Of a stretch of DNA of 64,000 nt, positions 30,014 to 38,664 are shown piece after piece (position 1 is the stretch's first letter; every line of letters begins with the position of its first letter). The notes below the pieces were generated by a model. It saw nothing but the letters and a program-made list of their open reading frames with translations, was not told the DNA's origin and made no database searches. The stretch covers positions 1 to 64,000 of the forward strand of contig CAMZEK010000006.1 in assembly GCA_947305795.1 (NCBI GenBank), read 5' to 3'. The stretch comes from an uncultured Bacteroidales bacterium (GTDB lineage Bacteria; Bacteroidota; Bacteroidia; Bacteroidales; F082). A program made the position numbers and the translations under genes.

Positions 30014-32335
30014 ATGAAATACTTGAAGATTTTTACCCTCATCATAACTTCGTGGTTCGTTTCGGCCAATCTCTTCGCCCAAAACGGCATTTCCATCGGC
30101 AAATGGCGCACTCATCTCCCGTATCAGAAAGTGATTGGTGTTGAGCCTATTGGGCAGAAAGTCTATGCTGCCACGGAATATGAGCTGTTCTATTATGACA
30201 AAGAAGATAACTCCATCAACATCCTGAACAAGGTGAAAGGCCTATCGGATATCGGCATCAGCACGATACGCTACAACTCGAGCCAACGTAAACTGTTTGT
30301 GGCCTACACCAACGCCAATGTCGACCTCATTTATTACGATGGCACCATCAAGAACATGAGCGATATCAAGGACAAGACCATTATTGGTAACAAAAGTATT
30401 AATAGCGTATTTTTCGATGGCGATTTGGCTTACCTTGCCTGTGGTTTCGGTATTGTAGTGTTCGATTTAAAGAAAGAGGAGGTAAAGGATACTTATTACA
30501 TTGGGAATCAAGGTGATGCGGTAAATGTTACAGACATAGAGTTTTTCAACGGCATGATTTATGCTTGCACGGACAATGGCGTATATCGTGCCAGGCTTGA
30601 CGCACCCAATTTGGCAAACTACACCTCGTGGAGTTTTGATAATTCGTTGATCTATCCGCATTTGGCGTATACTGAGATGGAAGTGTTCAACGGAAAACTA
30701 TATCTGAACTATGACGGTGGTTTCAATGCCGACACGTTGTTTGTTTTCGATGGCAACCACTGGGGTTATTTCGATAAGCAGAGCGTGAGTCAGAAAAATG
30801 AGCTTCGCGCTTATGAGGATTGTTTTGTCGTTACCAACAAATATTCTATCAACATTTACGACAGGAACATGACCCAAACCATGCAGATTTATATGCCTGG
30901 CAGTAGCATTGAGCCGCTTTCGACAGCCATCGACAATGCTGGAAACTATTGGATTGGCGATGCCAAGCGCGGTTTGATCAAGTCTGACAACGGTTGGAAC
31001 AACATGGACGTGTTGCCCAACGGCCCAGCTTCGAAGAATGTATTTCAACTACAATCATGTGGCGATCAGGTTTGGATTGCTACGGGTGGCTATGCCGCCG
31101 ACTGGAGCAAGCGTTACATAAGGGACGGCGTGGCTCGATTCGATGGTTCTTGGACGGTTTTCAATGCTGACAACATGCCCGATCTCGACAGCTATTCGGA
31201 TATGGTGTGTAGTGTTACCAATCCATCTGACCCTTCAGTGACTTATGTTGGCACATGGGGCAACGGACTTCTGAAATTCAAGGATGGCCAACTGAGCGAA
31301 GTCTACAACGCTGATAATAGCTCTCTCGATTATTGGACGTCTGACCCGTCAAAAATCCTCATCAGCGGCCTTGCTTTTGACAGCCACGGCAATCTTTGGG
31401 TGGCCAATTCAGGAGCCACCAACCTCCTCTCTGTGATGCGGCCTAATGGAACTTGGCGCTCATTCAACATGGGAGGAAGCCTTGCTGGTATTGATGTCGG
31501 CACGCTTATGGTGGACGATAACGACTACAAATGGCTCATAAGGCGTAGTGGCGATATCATCGTATTCAACGATAATGGTACGCTTGACAATACCGCTGAC
31601 GATGTGGCGAAAACCCTCAATACTGCTGCGGGCAGTGGCGGTTTGTTTGGCTCGGTGAAGAGCCTTGCCGTGGATAGAGACGGTGTCGTTTGGATTGGCA
31701 CAGACAACGGCCCCTGCCTAATCAGCGACTCAAAAAAGATTTTCGACGGCTCAAACTTTGATGCCGTAGAGAAAAGGGTGCCACGCAATGATGGTACTGA
31801 CCAATACGACTATCTTTTTAGCGGTTCTACAGTGCTTTCCATGGCTGTTGATGGATCAAATAATGTTTGGTTTGGTCTCGAATCGGGTGTCTATTTGGTG
31901 GCACAAGACAGAAACGCGACGCAATTGGAATATTTCAATACAGACAATAGCCCATTGCTTGAAAACGCAGTGACCACCATGGCCATCGACAACAACGGCG
32001 AAGTGTTTTTCGGGACGAGCAGTGGGGTCATTTCTTATCGCGCCCAGTCTACACCGCCTTCACCTGAAGTGACAGACGTTGTGGCTTATCCTAATCCCGT
32101 GCCTAAGGGTTATGAGGGTTATGTGGGCATCAAGGGACTGACTGCCAATACGCTGGTTCGTATTACCACGGTTGATGGCGCATTTGTCACTCAACTCATG
32201 TCAGAAGGCGGCCAAGCTGTTTGGGACTGTACTACCGTTGACGGAAAGAAAGTCAGCCCTGGTGTCTACCTGATTTTCACCAGCACCAAGGATGGTAAAA
32301 ACAAGTTTGCCACAAAGATACTCGTCCTAAACTGA
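30014..32335 (+). CDS. porZ: Type IX secretion system protein PorZ
   Basis: A 773-residue secreted protein with signal peptide KYLKIFTLIITSWFVSANLFAQ, then two beta-propeller regions built from repeats such as YWIGDAKRGLIK, LWVANSGATNLLSV, VWIGTDNGPCLIS and VWFGLESGVYLV, and a C-terminal T9SS sorting-like domain (VVAYPNPVPKGYEG ... FATKILVLN). Length and architecture match PorZ, the attachment-complex subunit that delivers A-LPS to the PorU sortase in Porphyromonas. Some other two-propeller proteins look similar, so the name rests on whole architecture. Its TGA overlaps the recO ATG by one base. Confidence 0.82.
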   Translation: MKYLKIFTLIITSWFVSANLFAQNGISIGKWRTHLPYQKVIGVEPIGQKVYAATEYELFYYDKEDNSINILNKVKGLSDIGISTIRYNSSQRKLFVAYTNANVDLIYYDGTIKNMSDIKDKTIIGNKSINSVFFDGDLAYLACGFGIVVFDLKKEEVKDTYYIGNQGDAVNVTDIEFFNGMIYACTDNGVYRARLDAPNLANYTSWSFDNSLIYPHLAYTEMEVFNGKLYLNYDGGFNADTLFVFDGNHWGYFDKQSVSQKNELRAYEDCFVVTNKYSINIYDRNMTQTMQIYMPGSSIEPLSTAIDNAGNYWIGDAKRGLIKSDNGWNNMDVLPNGPASKNVFQLQSCGDQVWIATGGYAADWSKRYIRDGVARFDGSWTVFNADNMPDLDSYSDMVCSVTNPSDPSVTYVGTWGNGLLKFKDGQLSEVYNADNSSLDYWTSDPSKILISGLAFDSHGNLWVANSGATNLLSVMRPNGTWRSFNMGGSLAGIDVGTLMVDDNDYKWLIRRSGDIIVFNDNGTLDNTADDVAKTLNTAAGSGGLFGSVKSLAVDRDGVVWIGTDNGPCLISDSKKIFDGSNFDAVEKRVPRNDGTDQYDYLFSGSTVLSMAVDGSNNVWFGLESGVYLVAQDRNATQLEYFNTDNSPLLENAVTTMAIDNNGEVFFGTSSGVISYRAQSTPPSPEVTDVVAYPNPVPKGYEGYVGIKGLTANTLVRITTVDGAFVTQLMSEGGQAVWDCTTVDGKKVSPGVYLIFTSTKDGKNKFATKILVLN

Positions 32336-33060
32336 TGGGAAACAAGACACAAGGCATTGTCCTGCAAAGCCTTAGATATGGCGATTCAAGCCTGATTGTC
32401 AAAGTATTCACTCGTGATTTCGGCTTGCGATCGTATATGGTGAAGGGAGCCTTCAACCACAATGCAAAGAACAAGGTTGCGCTTTTCCAAAATCTGAACA
32501 TTATTAGTTACGTGGAGTCCGACAAGCCCATTGTTGCGTCGTTGGGTTACTTGAAGGATGTACAGCTTACGTGCGTTTACCGAAGCCTTCCTTTTGAGAT
32601 GAAGAAAAGTGCCATCGTTCTGTACACTAGCGAATTGCTTTCAAAAACCCTGGTGGGTCAGGAGCAAAATGTTCCCTTATATGACTTCGTTGTGCAGTCG
32701 TTGCAGTGGCTTGATTTGGTGGAAGCGCATTATGCTAACTTCTCTTTGTTTTTCACTTTGGAATTGACACGGCATCTTGGGTTTTATCCTCAAACAAACT
32801 GGCACTCAGGTGATTGTTTCGACATGATAGAAGGCCATTTTGTACACGGTTATCCAATGCATCCTTATTATTTGGGGTCTGAAACGGCTGCTTTGTTTGG
32901 TAGCCTGTTGGGTAGGAGTATTGATGAAGTGTGCGCAATAAGTTTGTCTTTGCCGCAGCGACGCGAGTTGCTTGATGGCCTCATTATCTTTATGCGGCTA
33001 CATGCCCCGGTAATGAAAGATTTTCATTCACATGAGGTGCTGAAAACCGTCATGCAATAA
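32335..33060 (+). CDS. recO: DNA repair protein RecO
   Basis: A 241-residue recombination mediator that works with RecR (and RecF) to load RecA on SSB-coated DNA. The N-terminal OB fold shows GIVLQSLRYGDSSLIVKVFTRDFG and a helical C-terminal domain follows (LTRHLGFYP near residue 141). The zinc cysteines of some RecO proteins are absent, as is usual in Bacteroidetes. The ATG overlaps the porZ stop (TGATG), implying coupled translation. Confidence 0.93.
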   Translation: MGNKTQGIVLQSLRYGDSSLIVKVFTRDFGLRSYMVKGAFNHNAKNKVALFQNLNIISYVESDKPIVASLGYLKDVQLTCVYRSLPFEMKKSAIVLYTSELLSKTLVGQEQNVPLYDFVVQSLQWLDLVEAHYANFSLFFTLELTRHLGFYPQTNWHSGDCFDMIEGHFVHGYPMHPYYLGSETAALFGSLLGRSIDEVCAISLSLPQRRELLDGLIIFMRLHAPVMKDFHSHEVLKTVMQ

Positions 33061-33063
33061 AAA

Positions 33064-33087
33064 AAGCCGACCTTGTCTGGTCGGCTT
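33064..33087. terminator. Bidirectional terminator between recO and the coiled-coil gene
   Basis: A perfect 9-bp stem AAGCCGACC/GGTCGGCTT with a 6-base loop; A-rich on the left and short T/A-rich on the right, serving two convergent genes. Confidence 0.8.
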
Positions 33088-33106
33088 AAACAAGCGATTA
33101 CTTTTA

Positions 33107-34021
33107 TTATCTCAGTTCAAACGAAGTCTGTCCGACGAGTTTGCCGCCTTGTTCGTAAATGTCAACGAAGTAATAGCCTGGCTGCATCTGAATGCCAGAA
33201 GGTTTGATATAATAAGCACGTACGTCTTTCTCTTTGTTGTCGTAATTGACTGAGACCTTTTCGGTGTATTGGAGCATTTCGCCGTTGGATTCAAATGCGT
33301 ATTCATCACCAGTGCCTTTGCAAATGATGGCTTTGTCGGGATCGGCGATGCGAACATAGAACAATTTGGTGCCTGCTTGAACAAGGTCGTTTTGAGCGAG
33401 TGTGAAGTCAATCTTAACGCGTTCGGTGCGATTGGCTTTGTTGGTTTGGGTTTCTTTGCTTCCGCCTTTGAAATAGACCGGATTGGCAGTCAGACTATAG
33501 ATTTTTAAGGTTGAAGCCAGATTCACCTTGTTAGTCAGTTCCTCTTTTTGGCGGGTCAGGTTGGAGTTTTGCCGTTTTTCGGCTTGGTATTCCTCACGGA
33601 TGCGTTCGTTTTCGGCCACCAATTCACGGTTAACGGTATAAAGCGAATCCATCTGGCGCACATATTTTTGTGAGATGGCTTGCAAAGAAGCCACTTTCTT
33701 CTTGATGCGGTTGTAGTCCCACTGCGAGTCAAGGAGCTTTTTGATTTCAACGGCGTCGGCTTGGATGATGCTGTCTTTTTCAGCCAGCTCGGCACTTAAT
33801 TCGCCGTAGCTTTCCTTGAGTTCGTTATGAACACGCAACAAGCTATCGACTTCGGCCTGGAAATCAACGCGTTGCATTTCCTTTTCGGCTTCCAAATCCT
33901 TGAGGTCACTTTTTACCGAAGCCATGCGTACCAATGCAATGATGAGCGCGACAATAGCCACAGCCAAGGCTCCCAACACAGCGTACAAGACGGTTTTGTT
34001 GTTTTTCTTCTCTGTATCCAT
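33107..34021 (-). CDS. Membrane-anchored coiled-coil protein of unknown function
   Basis: A 304-residue protein: short N-terminal cytoplasmic segment, one membrane helix (VLYAVLGALAVAIVALIIALV), a coiled coil of about 140 residues (VKSDLKDLEAEKEMQR to RQKEELTNKVNL) and a C-terminal beta-rich domain of about 110 residues (LKIYSLTANPVYFKGG to GQTSFELR). Similar proteins are widespread in Bacteroidetes without assigned function. It has its own -7 box downstream of the gldH-upxY operon. ATG 34021 was chosen as the longer frame includes the promoter box. Confidence 0.72.
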   Translation of the reverse strand: MDTEKKNNKTVLYAVLGALAVAIVALIIALVRMASVKSDLKDLEAEKEMQRVDFQAEVDSLLRVHNELKESYGELSAELAEKDSIIQADAVEIKKLLDSQWDYNRIKKKVASLQAISQKYVRQMDSLYTVNRELVAENERIREEYQAEKRQNSNLTRQKEELTNKVNLASTLKIYSLTANPVYFKGGSKETQTNKANRTERVKIDFTLAQNDLVQAGTKLFYVRIADPDKAIICKGTGDEYAFESNGEMLQYTEKVSVNYDNKEKDVRAYYIKPSGIQMQPGYYFVDIYEQGGKLVGQTSFELR

Positions 34022-34045
34022 ATTGTTTGTGTTTGATTTATTGTG

Positions 34046-34053
34046 CAAAAATA
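34046..34053 (-). promoter_or_regulatory. -7 box (TATTTTTG) of the coiled-coil gene
   Basis: TATTTTTG on the minus strand, 24 bases upstream of ATG 34021. Confidence 0.65.
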
Positions 34054-34085
34054 GTATTATTTTAAAATACAAACAATTTTGTGAC

Positions 34086-34613
34086 TTATTTTTCGACGGC
34101 TTTTTCGGTAATTGGCTCGATTTTCGTCCGGGGAATACTTACGGAGATGTATTGTCCAACAGCCTCGATATAAACTGTAAGTCGTTTTTTGTCCTTCACG
34201 GAGTGCAGTTTTCCAATGAGGCCCATCATCGGGCCAGCGGTAATCCGTACGATTTGACCTTCTTTAAGCTCTGTATTTTTCAGGCTGGATTCTCCTTCCT
34301 CAAAATCGTCAATATAGCGTTTGATGGCGATGATTTGGTTGTCAGGAACCACAACAGGCTTGTGTTCGAAAGTGACGAACTTCACCACGCCATAGGCATT
34401 CAAGATGGGATAGTGGTCCTTCGGGGTGGAATGCACAAAGATGTAAGACTTGAACAGCGGTTCTTCCACTTTTTTCTTGCGATCGCTCCACTGTTTGATT
34501 CGAGTGATAAGGGGTAGAAAAGCTTCCACCCCCATATCATCAAGTTGCATCAGCACCTTTTTTTCCGAACGCGACCTGACATACAGTGCATACCAATGCT
34601 TGTCAGAATTCAT
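34086..34613 (-). CDS. UpxY-family transcription antiterminator (NusG-like)
   Basis: A 175-residue NusG paralogue. The NGN domain (HWYALYVRSRSEKKVLMQLDD to GVVKFVTFEH) is followed by a KOW motif (LKEGQIVRITAGPMMGLIGKL near 118-138). UpxY proteins in Bacteroides act at the 5' leader of their own capsule operon to allow full transcription and are normally its first gene. Here the gene is last in the gldH-wza-wzc-upxY operon, overlapping wzc by four bases (ATGA), and no polysaccharide operon follows, so its target may be elsewhere. Confidence 0.9.
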   Translation of the reverse strand: MNSDKHWYALYVRSRSEKKVLMQLDDMGVEAFLPLITRIKQWSDRKKKVEEPLFKSYIFVHSTPKDHYPILNAYGVVKFVTFEHKPVVVPDNQIIAIKRYIDDFEEGESSLKNTELKEGQIVRITAGPMMGLIGKLHSVKDKKRLTVYIEAVGQYISVSIPRTKIEPITEKAVEK

Positions 34614-37141
34614 TTCTCGCTGCTGTGATGGTGGTGATGGCGGTGTTTCTTTTTCTTATCGCCTTCACTTTCATTATCTTCACCATAGTAACTTGCCGAA
34701 TCTTCGTTATATCCATATTTGCCGTAGCCATAGCCGCCATAGGCATAGGCGTAACCGCCATAACCGTATCCATATCTACGACCGCCATAACGATAGCCAT
34801 AGCCTTTGGCAGCTTGGATGCCGTTCATAACGATGGCCATCTCAATACCACGATTCTCAATGTCCTTGATAATACTGCCGAAGATGTTCTTGTTGGTATG
34901 GTTTTGACGCACGACGAACAGATTGACATCGCTATGGCGCATCAGTAAGTATGAGTCAGTAACGAGGCCCAAAGGCGGCGTATCAATGATGATATAATCG
35001 TACATTTCTCTTAGTTTCTCAAAGAGTTCGTCGCATTTCTTGGAGGCAATCAATTCGGCGGGGTTGGGCGGAATGGGACCAGAAGTGATGATGTCGAGAT
35101 TTGGAGTCTTTCTCGAAGGTTGGATGATGTTTTCCAATGGTTCCTTGTTGGAAAGGAAGGAGCTTAAACCAATGTTGTTGGTCAGGTTGAACTCTTGGAA
35201 CAGCTTAGGCTTTCTCATGTCAAAGCCGAGCAGAACGGTCTTTTTGTTGTATAATGCATAGATGGATGCTATGTTGATACTACAGAAGGTTTTTCCAATA
35301 CCTTGGATGTCACCTGTGACGAGAATAGTAGTCTTTGTCTTGCCCTGGGTGAGGAACTCGACATTTGTACGTATGGAGCGGAACGACTCTGCAATAGGTG
35401 CTTTTGGCTTGTTGATGACCACGAGGGGATCTTTGTCACCTACTTGGGATATTTGTCCAATAATGGGGAACTGGGTCAATTTTTCAATGTCATTTCGGTC
35501 GCTGATGGAAACATTGAAAATCTCTTTCAAGAAAAGGTACAAGGCAGGAATCATCAAACCAAGAATGAGGGCAATGAGATAGTTCACCGACCTTCTTGGC
35601 TTGATTAATCTGACGAGTACAAGTCGAGCTTCATCAAGGACTTCGTTGTCAGGGGTGTTGGATGCTCTAAGGATTTGGGCCTCGGCACGACGTTGCATCA
35701 GATATTTGTATGTCTCATCGCTTAAATTGAAATTACGTTGGTAGCTTAACAGTTGACGTTGCTTTTCAGGCAACACCCTCGTCTCTGACTCGATTTGTGA
35801 GATACGTTTCTCGATTTCGTTGAGACTCAATTGGGCGTTCAGTACAAGGTTATTCACCGTTTCGAGCAAAGTTTTTTTGGTGGTGACGATCTGTTCGTTG
35901 AGCTTCACAATCTGAGGGTGTTGTTCGGTTTGGGTAAGCAATTGCGTTGCCTTGGTCTGCGACAAGGAGACAAGGTCTCTCACTAACTGGTTGAGCAAGG
36001 GGTCTGCTATACCCATTGTACTGGGAGCTGCAAGATTCTCTGGGTCATCAATTTGTACTTTAATATAATCTTGCAAGCGCTTATAAATCTTGACGTTTAC
36101 TTGCATTTCCGCCCGTTCCTTGTCCAAGGCTTGTAGTCTACTATAGGCTTGATTGGCTTGAACATCGAAGTTTGTTAGGTCGTTTTGAGTGCGAAAATCC
36201 TTCAGTTCTATTTCAGCAGCGGTCAACAATTCTTGAATATCTCCCAACTCTTTGTCAATGAACACAATAGTATTATCCGAAATCATATTTTTCTTTTCCA
36301 ATCCTCTCATCACAAATTCGTACATGAGCATATTGGTGAAATCGACAATCTTTTGCTTATTGCTTCCCGTCATAGTAACAGCTACAACTGACGATTGCCT
36401 GTTAATAGTGTTAACGCTAAAACTTTTCATCTGTTTAACTAGGTCAGAATAACTGTTGAGCCAAAAAGAGATTTTTCTACTTGGCAAAGTCTCTGGATTG
36501 CAATCGTCTTTGAGGACAACACGCAATCGGTTGTATCCTGTTTCAAACCATTCTCCTTGTTTGAACTCTTGGGTAAACTCAAAATCATATATGCTGTCAT
36601 TGATATTTTCTTCTAGAATATAATCGTAAAGGGAATAGATTTTTCCATAAGCGGAGAGCGTGAAATGCTCATTATCAGAGAAAGCGATATTGTACACCAA
36701 ACCTACCGCTTGTGGCACGGTGCGGTCAAATTCCACTACGAATGGTACCTCGTCTTTGTACAACTCGGAACCTGTAATTCTCCCTTTGCCATAATATGAT
36801 ACTTCAATACCCATTTTCTTGACCACCCGTTCAGTAAGCATATACGATTGGAGAATTGCGATTTCGTTTTCAACATTGTTTCCATTACCGGTATATATAT
36901 TGGTCATAATCTCTGTTGGATCAATACCTGTACGTTGATCTTTAACAATGACAGTACCGCGAGTTTGGTACACCTTTGTTGAATAACGATTGATGACGAA
37001 ACCTATAGCAAGAGCCGCAACTGCAGCTATCACAAATAAATACCAATTGTCAAGAAAAATATATGCTATTTTTTTAAAACCATCATATTGATGCTCGTCA
37101 TCTTCTTGAATTGCTTTGTATGTGTAGTCGTCGTTTGCCAT
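34610..37141 (-). CDS. Wzc-like polysaccharide co-polymerase/tyrosine kinase
   Basis: An 843-residue inner-membrane protein controlling polysaccharide chain length and export. A membrane helix near 33-55 and another near 525-545 flank a large periplasmic region with coiled coils. The cytoplasmic BY-kinase has Walker A GDIQGIGKT, A' LLGFDMRKP and Walker B YIIIDTPPLG. The tail is unusual: about 15 tyrosines alternate with glycine (GYGYRYGGRRYGYGYGGY and so on), where typical Wzc tails have five to seven, followed by a Lys/His-rich end (KKKKHRHHHHH). The gene lies between wza and upxY; no glycosyltransferase genes are nearby. Confidence 0.93.
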   Translation of the reverse strand: MANDDYTYKAIQEDDEHQYDGFKKIAYIFLDNWYLFVIAAVAALAIGFVINRYSTKVYQTRGTVIVKDQRTGIDPTEIMTNIYTGNGNNVENEIAILQSYMLTERVVKKMGIEVSYYGKGRITGSELYKDEVPFVVEFDRTVPQAVGLVYNIAFSDNEHFTLSAYGKIYSLYDYILEENINDSIYDFEFTQEFKQGEWFETGYNRLRVVLKDDCNPETLPSRKISFWLNSYSDLVKQMKSFSVNTINRQSSVVAVTMTGSNKQKIVDFTNMLMYEFVMRGLEKKNMISDNTIVFIDKELGDIQELLTAAEIELKDFRTQNDLTNFDVQANQAYSRLQALDKERAEMQVNVKIYKRLQDYIKVQIDDPENLAAPSTMGIADPLLNQLVRDLVSLSQTKATQLLTQTEQHPQIVKLNEQIVTTKKTLLETVNNLVLNAQLSLNEIEKRISQIESETRVLPEKQRQLLSYQRNFNLSDETYKYLMQRRAEAQILRASNTPDNEVLDEARLVLVRLIKPRRSVNYLIALILGLMIPALYLFLKEIFNVSISDRNDIEKLTQFPIIGQISQVGDKDPLVVINKPKAPIAESFRSIRTNVEFLTQGKTKTTILVTGDIQGIGKTFCSINIASIYALYNKKTVLLGFDMRKPKLFQEFNLTNNIGLSSFLSNKEPLENIIQPSRKTPNLDIITSGPIPPNPAELIASKKCDELFEKLREMYDYIIIDTPPLGLVTDSYLLMRHSDVNLFVVRQNHTNKNIFGSIIKDIENRGIEMAIVMNGIQAAKGYGYRYGGRRYGYGYGGYAYAYGGYGYGKYGYNEDSASYYGEDNESEGDKKKKHRHHHHHSSEK

Positions 37142-37188
37142 GATGATTTATATTTTATTCTAGTTATTTATTTTGATTTTATTGTTTC

Positions 37189-38016
37189 TTATTTGCTTAA
37201 TAATTTCATATTCATGTACATAGTAATGATTGAAACTGCCAATGATGATAATGAGATGACTGTTGAGTATGGGAATGTGGTGAAGCCCCATTGCTTGGCG
37301 GCCATCGGTTCAACGTAAATGATGTCGTTGGGCTTTAAATAATAGTAATCCGATGATAGAATGTCGGCATGACCCATGTCAACAGTGATGATTTCAGAGC
37401 CGTTGTCGGTTTGGCGGATGATTTTCACTTCGTCTTTTTTTGCGAAATTGGTCATATTGCTAGCCAAGGAGATGGCTTCAAACAAATTGATTTGCGATTG
37501 GTAGACCTTGTACATTCCGGGCCTAGTCACCTCACCAAGCACGGTAATGTTGAAATTGGCCAATTTGACAACAAGCATGGTTTGGTTGACATATTGGTTG
37601 AGAGCGGTCTGCATTTTGTCTTTAGCCTCGTCGATGGTCAGGTTTTTCAATTCGATTTTGCCAGTAAGGGGAAAATCAATGTATCCTTGTTCATCAATAG
37701 TGTAGGTCTGGAGGTAGATGCTCGCATCGTTTGTTAAATAATTGGCACGGCTCATAGAAGTTTCACCATTTAGCGAAGCGGCGCTTCTTTCATCGATAGT
37801 GTTGATCACTCGGATGTAAAGGTTATCTCCGGGTTGAAGTTTGTAGTTGAGCGTGCGGTCGTTGACGTATTCTTTGGAAAGCCTTTCGGCAACCATTTCA
37901 GCGTCTTTCAGATAAAGCATTTTCTTTTGTGGTACGCATGAGGCGAAAACAGCAACAAAAACTAAAGCAATAACGCCTAATTTGCTGTACTTGTTGATTC
38001 TTTTGATGTGATTCAT
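37189..38016 (-). CDS. Wza-like polysaccharide export lipoprotein
   Basis: A 275-residue outer-membrane export protein. A signal peptide ending in the lipobox VFASC is followed by a poly-export domain (YKLQPGDNLYIRVINT near 60) and SLBB-type repeats (VLGEVTRPGMYKVYQ near 165, VKIIRQTDNG), then a C-terminal hydrophobic helix (TVISLSSLAVSIITMYM). It should form the outer-membrane exit channel partner of the Wzc-like protein encoded 47 bases downstream. It starts 16 bases after the gldH stop. Confidence 0.92.
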   Translation of the reverse strand: MNHIKRINKYSKLGVIALVFVAVFASCVPQKKMLYLKDAEMVAERLSKEYVNDRTLNYKLQPGDNLYIRVINTIDERSAASLNGETSMSRANYLTNDASIYLQTYTIDEQGYIDFPLTGKIELKNLTIDEAKDKMQTALNQYVNQTMLVVKLANFNITVLGEVTRPGMYKVYQSQINLFEAISLASNMTNFAKKDEVKIIRQTDNGSEIITVDMGHADILSSDYYYLKPNDIIYVEPMAAKQWGFTTFPYSTVISLSSLAVSIITMYMNMKLLSK

Positions 38017-38032
38017 ATTTGCATTTATTTAA

Positions 38033-38500
38033 TTATTCGTTGTTGACTAAGGCCAGTTTCTTGACACCGACAAGTGGTGTGATTGGCATTTTTTGTTCGA
38101 CTTGGAAACAGTAAACGCCAGGCTCTTCAAGGCGCAACTGCTTGTTGATGGGCAGTGTAAAAGTGTAGCACCCATCTTTTAGTTCCGCACTCCACTGACC
38201 TTTGTCGTCTTTCACTTTTGGTTTGTATTCCTTGCTCCTAAATGGTTCACCATCGCGGGTGAAAACCGTGAAAATCAAGTCAATATAATCATATGGATAA
38301 TCGTCAGTGAAACTGATGTGCAAACTTAAATCGTATGTGGTTTCAGCTTTGATTGCGATGTCATTGCGTACATAGTCGAAGCGTTCCCAAGTTTCATTGT
38401 AAAAGCTACGTTGAAGCAAGGTTTTCTCGCCAACCTGTCTTTGGCAGGAGGGAAGTACAAAACATGAAAGTATCACTATGACTGGTACTATTCGCTTCAT
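38033..38500 (-). CDS. gldH: GldH-family gliding motility lipoprotein
   Basis: A 155-residue predicted lipoprotein (KRIVPVIVILSCFVLPSC lipobox) matching GldH, required for gliding in Flavobacterium but widely kept in non-gliding Bacteroidales, where its role is unclear. The domain shows FDYVRNDIAIKAETTYDLSLHISF and a DxxYPYDYIDL segment typical of the family. ATG 38500 was chosen because the TTG at 38518 is inside the -7 box. It is first in an operon with wza, wzc and upxY, an association worth noting. Confidence 0.85.
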   Translation of the reverse strand: MKRIVPVIVILSCFVLPSCQRQVGEKTLLQRSFYNETWERFDYVRNDIAIKAETTYDLSLHISFTDDYPYDYIDLIFTVFTRDGEPFRSKEYKPKVKDDKGQWSAELKDGCYTFTLPINKQLRLEEPGVYCFQVEQKMPITPLVGVKKLALVNNE

Positions 38501-38515
38501 TTGTTTAAAATCGTG

Positions 38516-38523
38516 CAAAAATA
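38516..38523 (-). promoter_or_regulatory. -7 box (TATTTTTG) of the gldH-wza-wzc-upxY operon
   Basis: TATTTTTG on the minus strand, 15 bases upstream of ATG 38500; the only clear promoter for the four genes. Confidence 0.65.
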
Positions 38524-38628
38524 AAGAAAATTCAGATATGGACTATTGTTATCACAACTTTTTTCGGAATAAAAACGAAAAACTGAAAATATTATTTTCT
38601 TCATTATGTTTGGAAATGGAAAAATCAT

Positions 38629-38636
38629 TACTTTTG
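38629..38636 (+). promoter_or_regulatory. -7 box (TACTTTTG) of mrdA-rodA
   Basis: TACTTTTG ends 28 bases before the mrdA ATG at 38665. Confidence 0.65.
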
Positions 38637-38664
38637 TCAATTGTGAAAACGACTTTTTTTAGCC

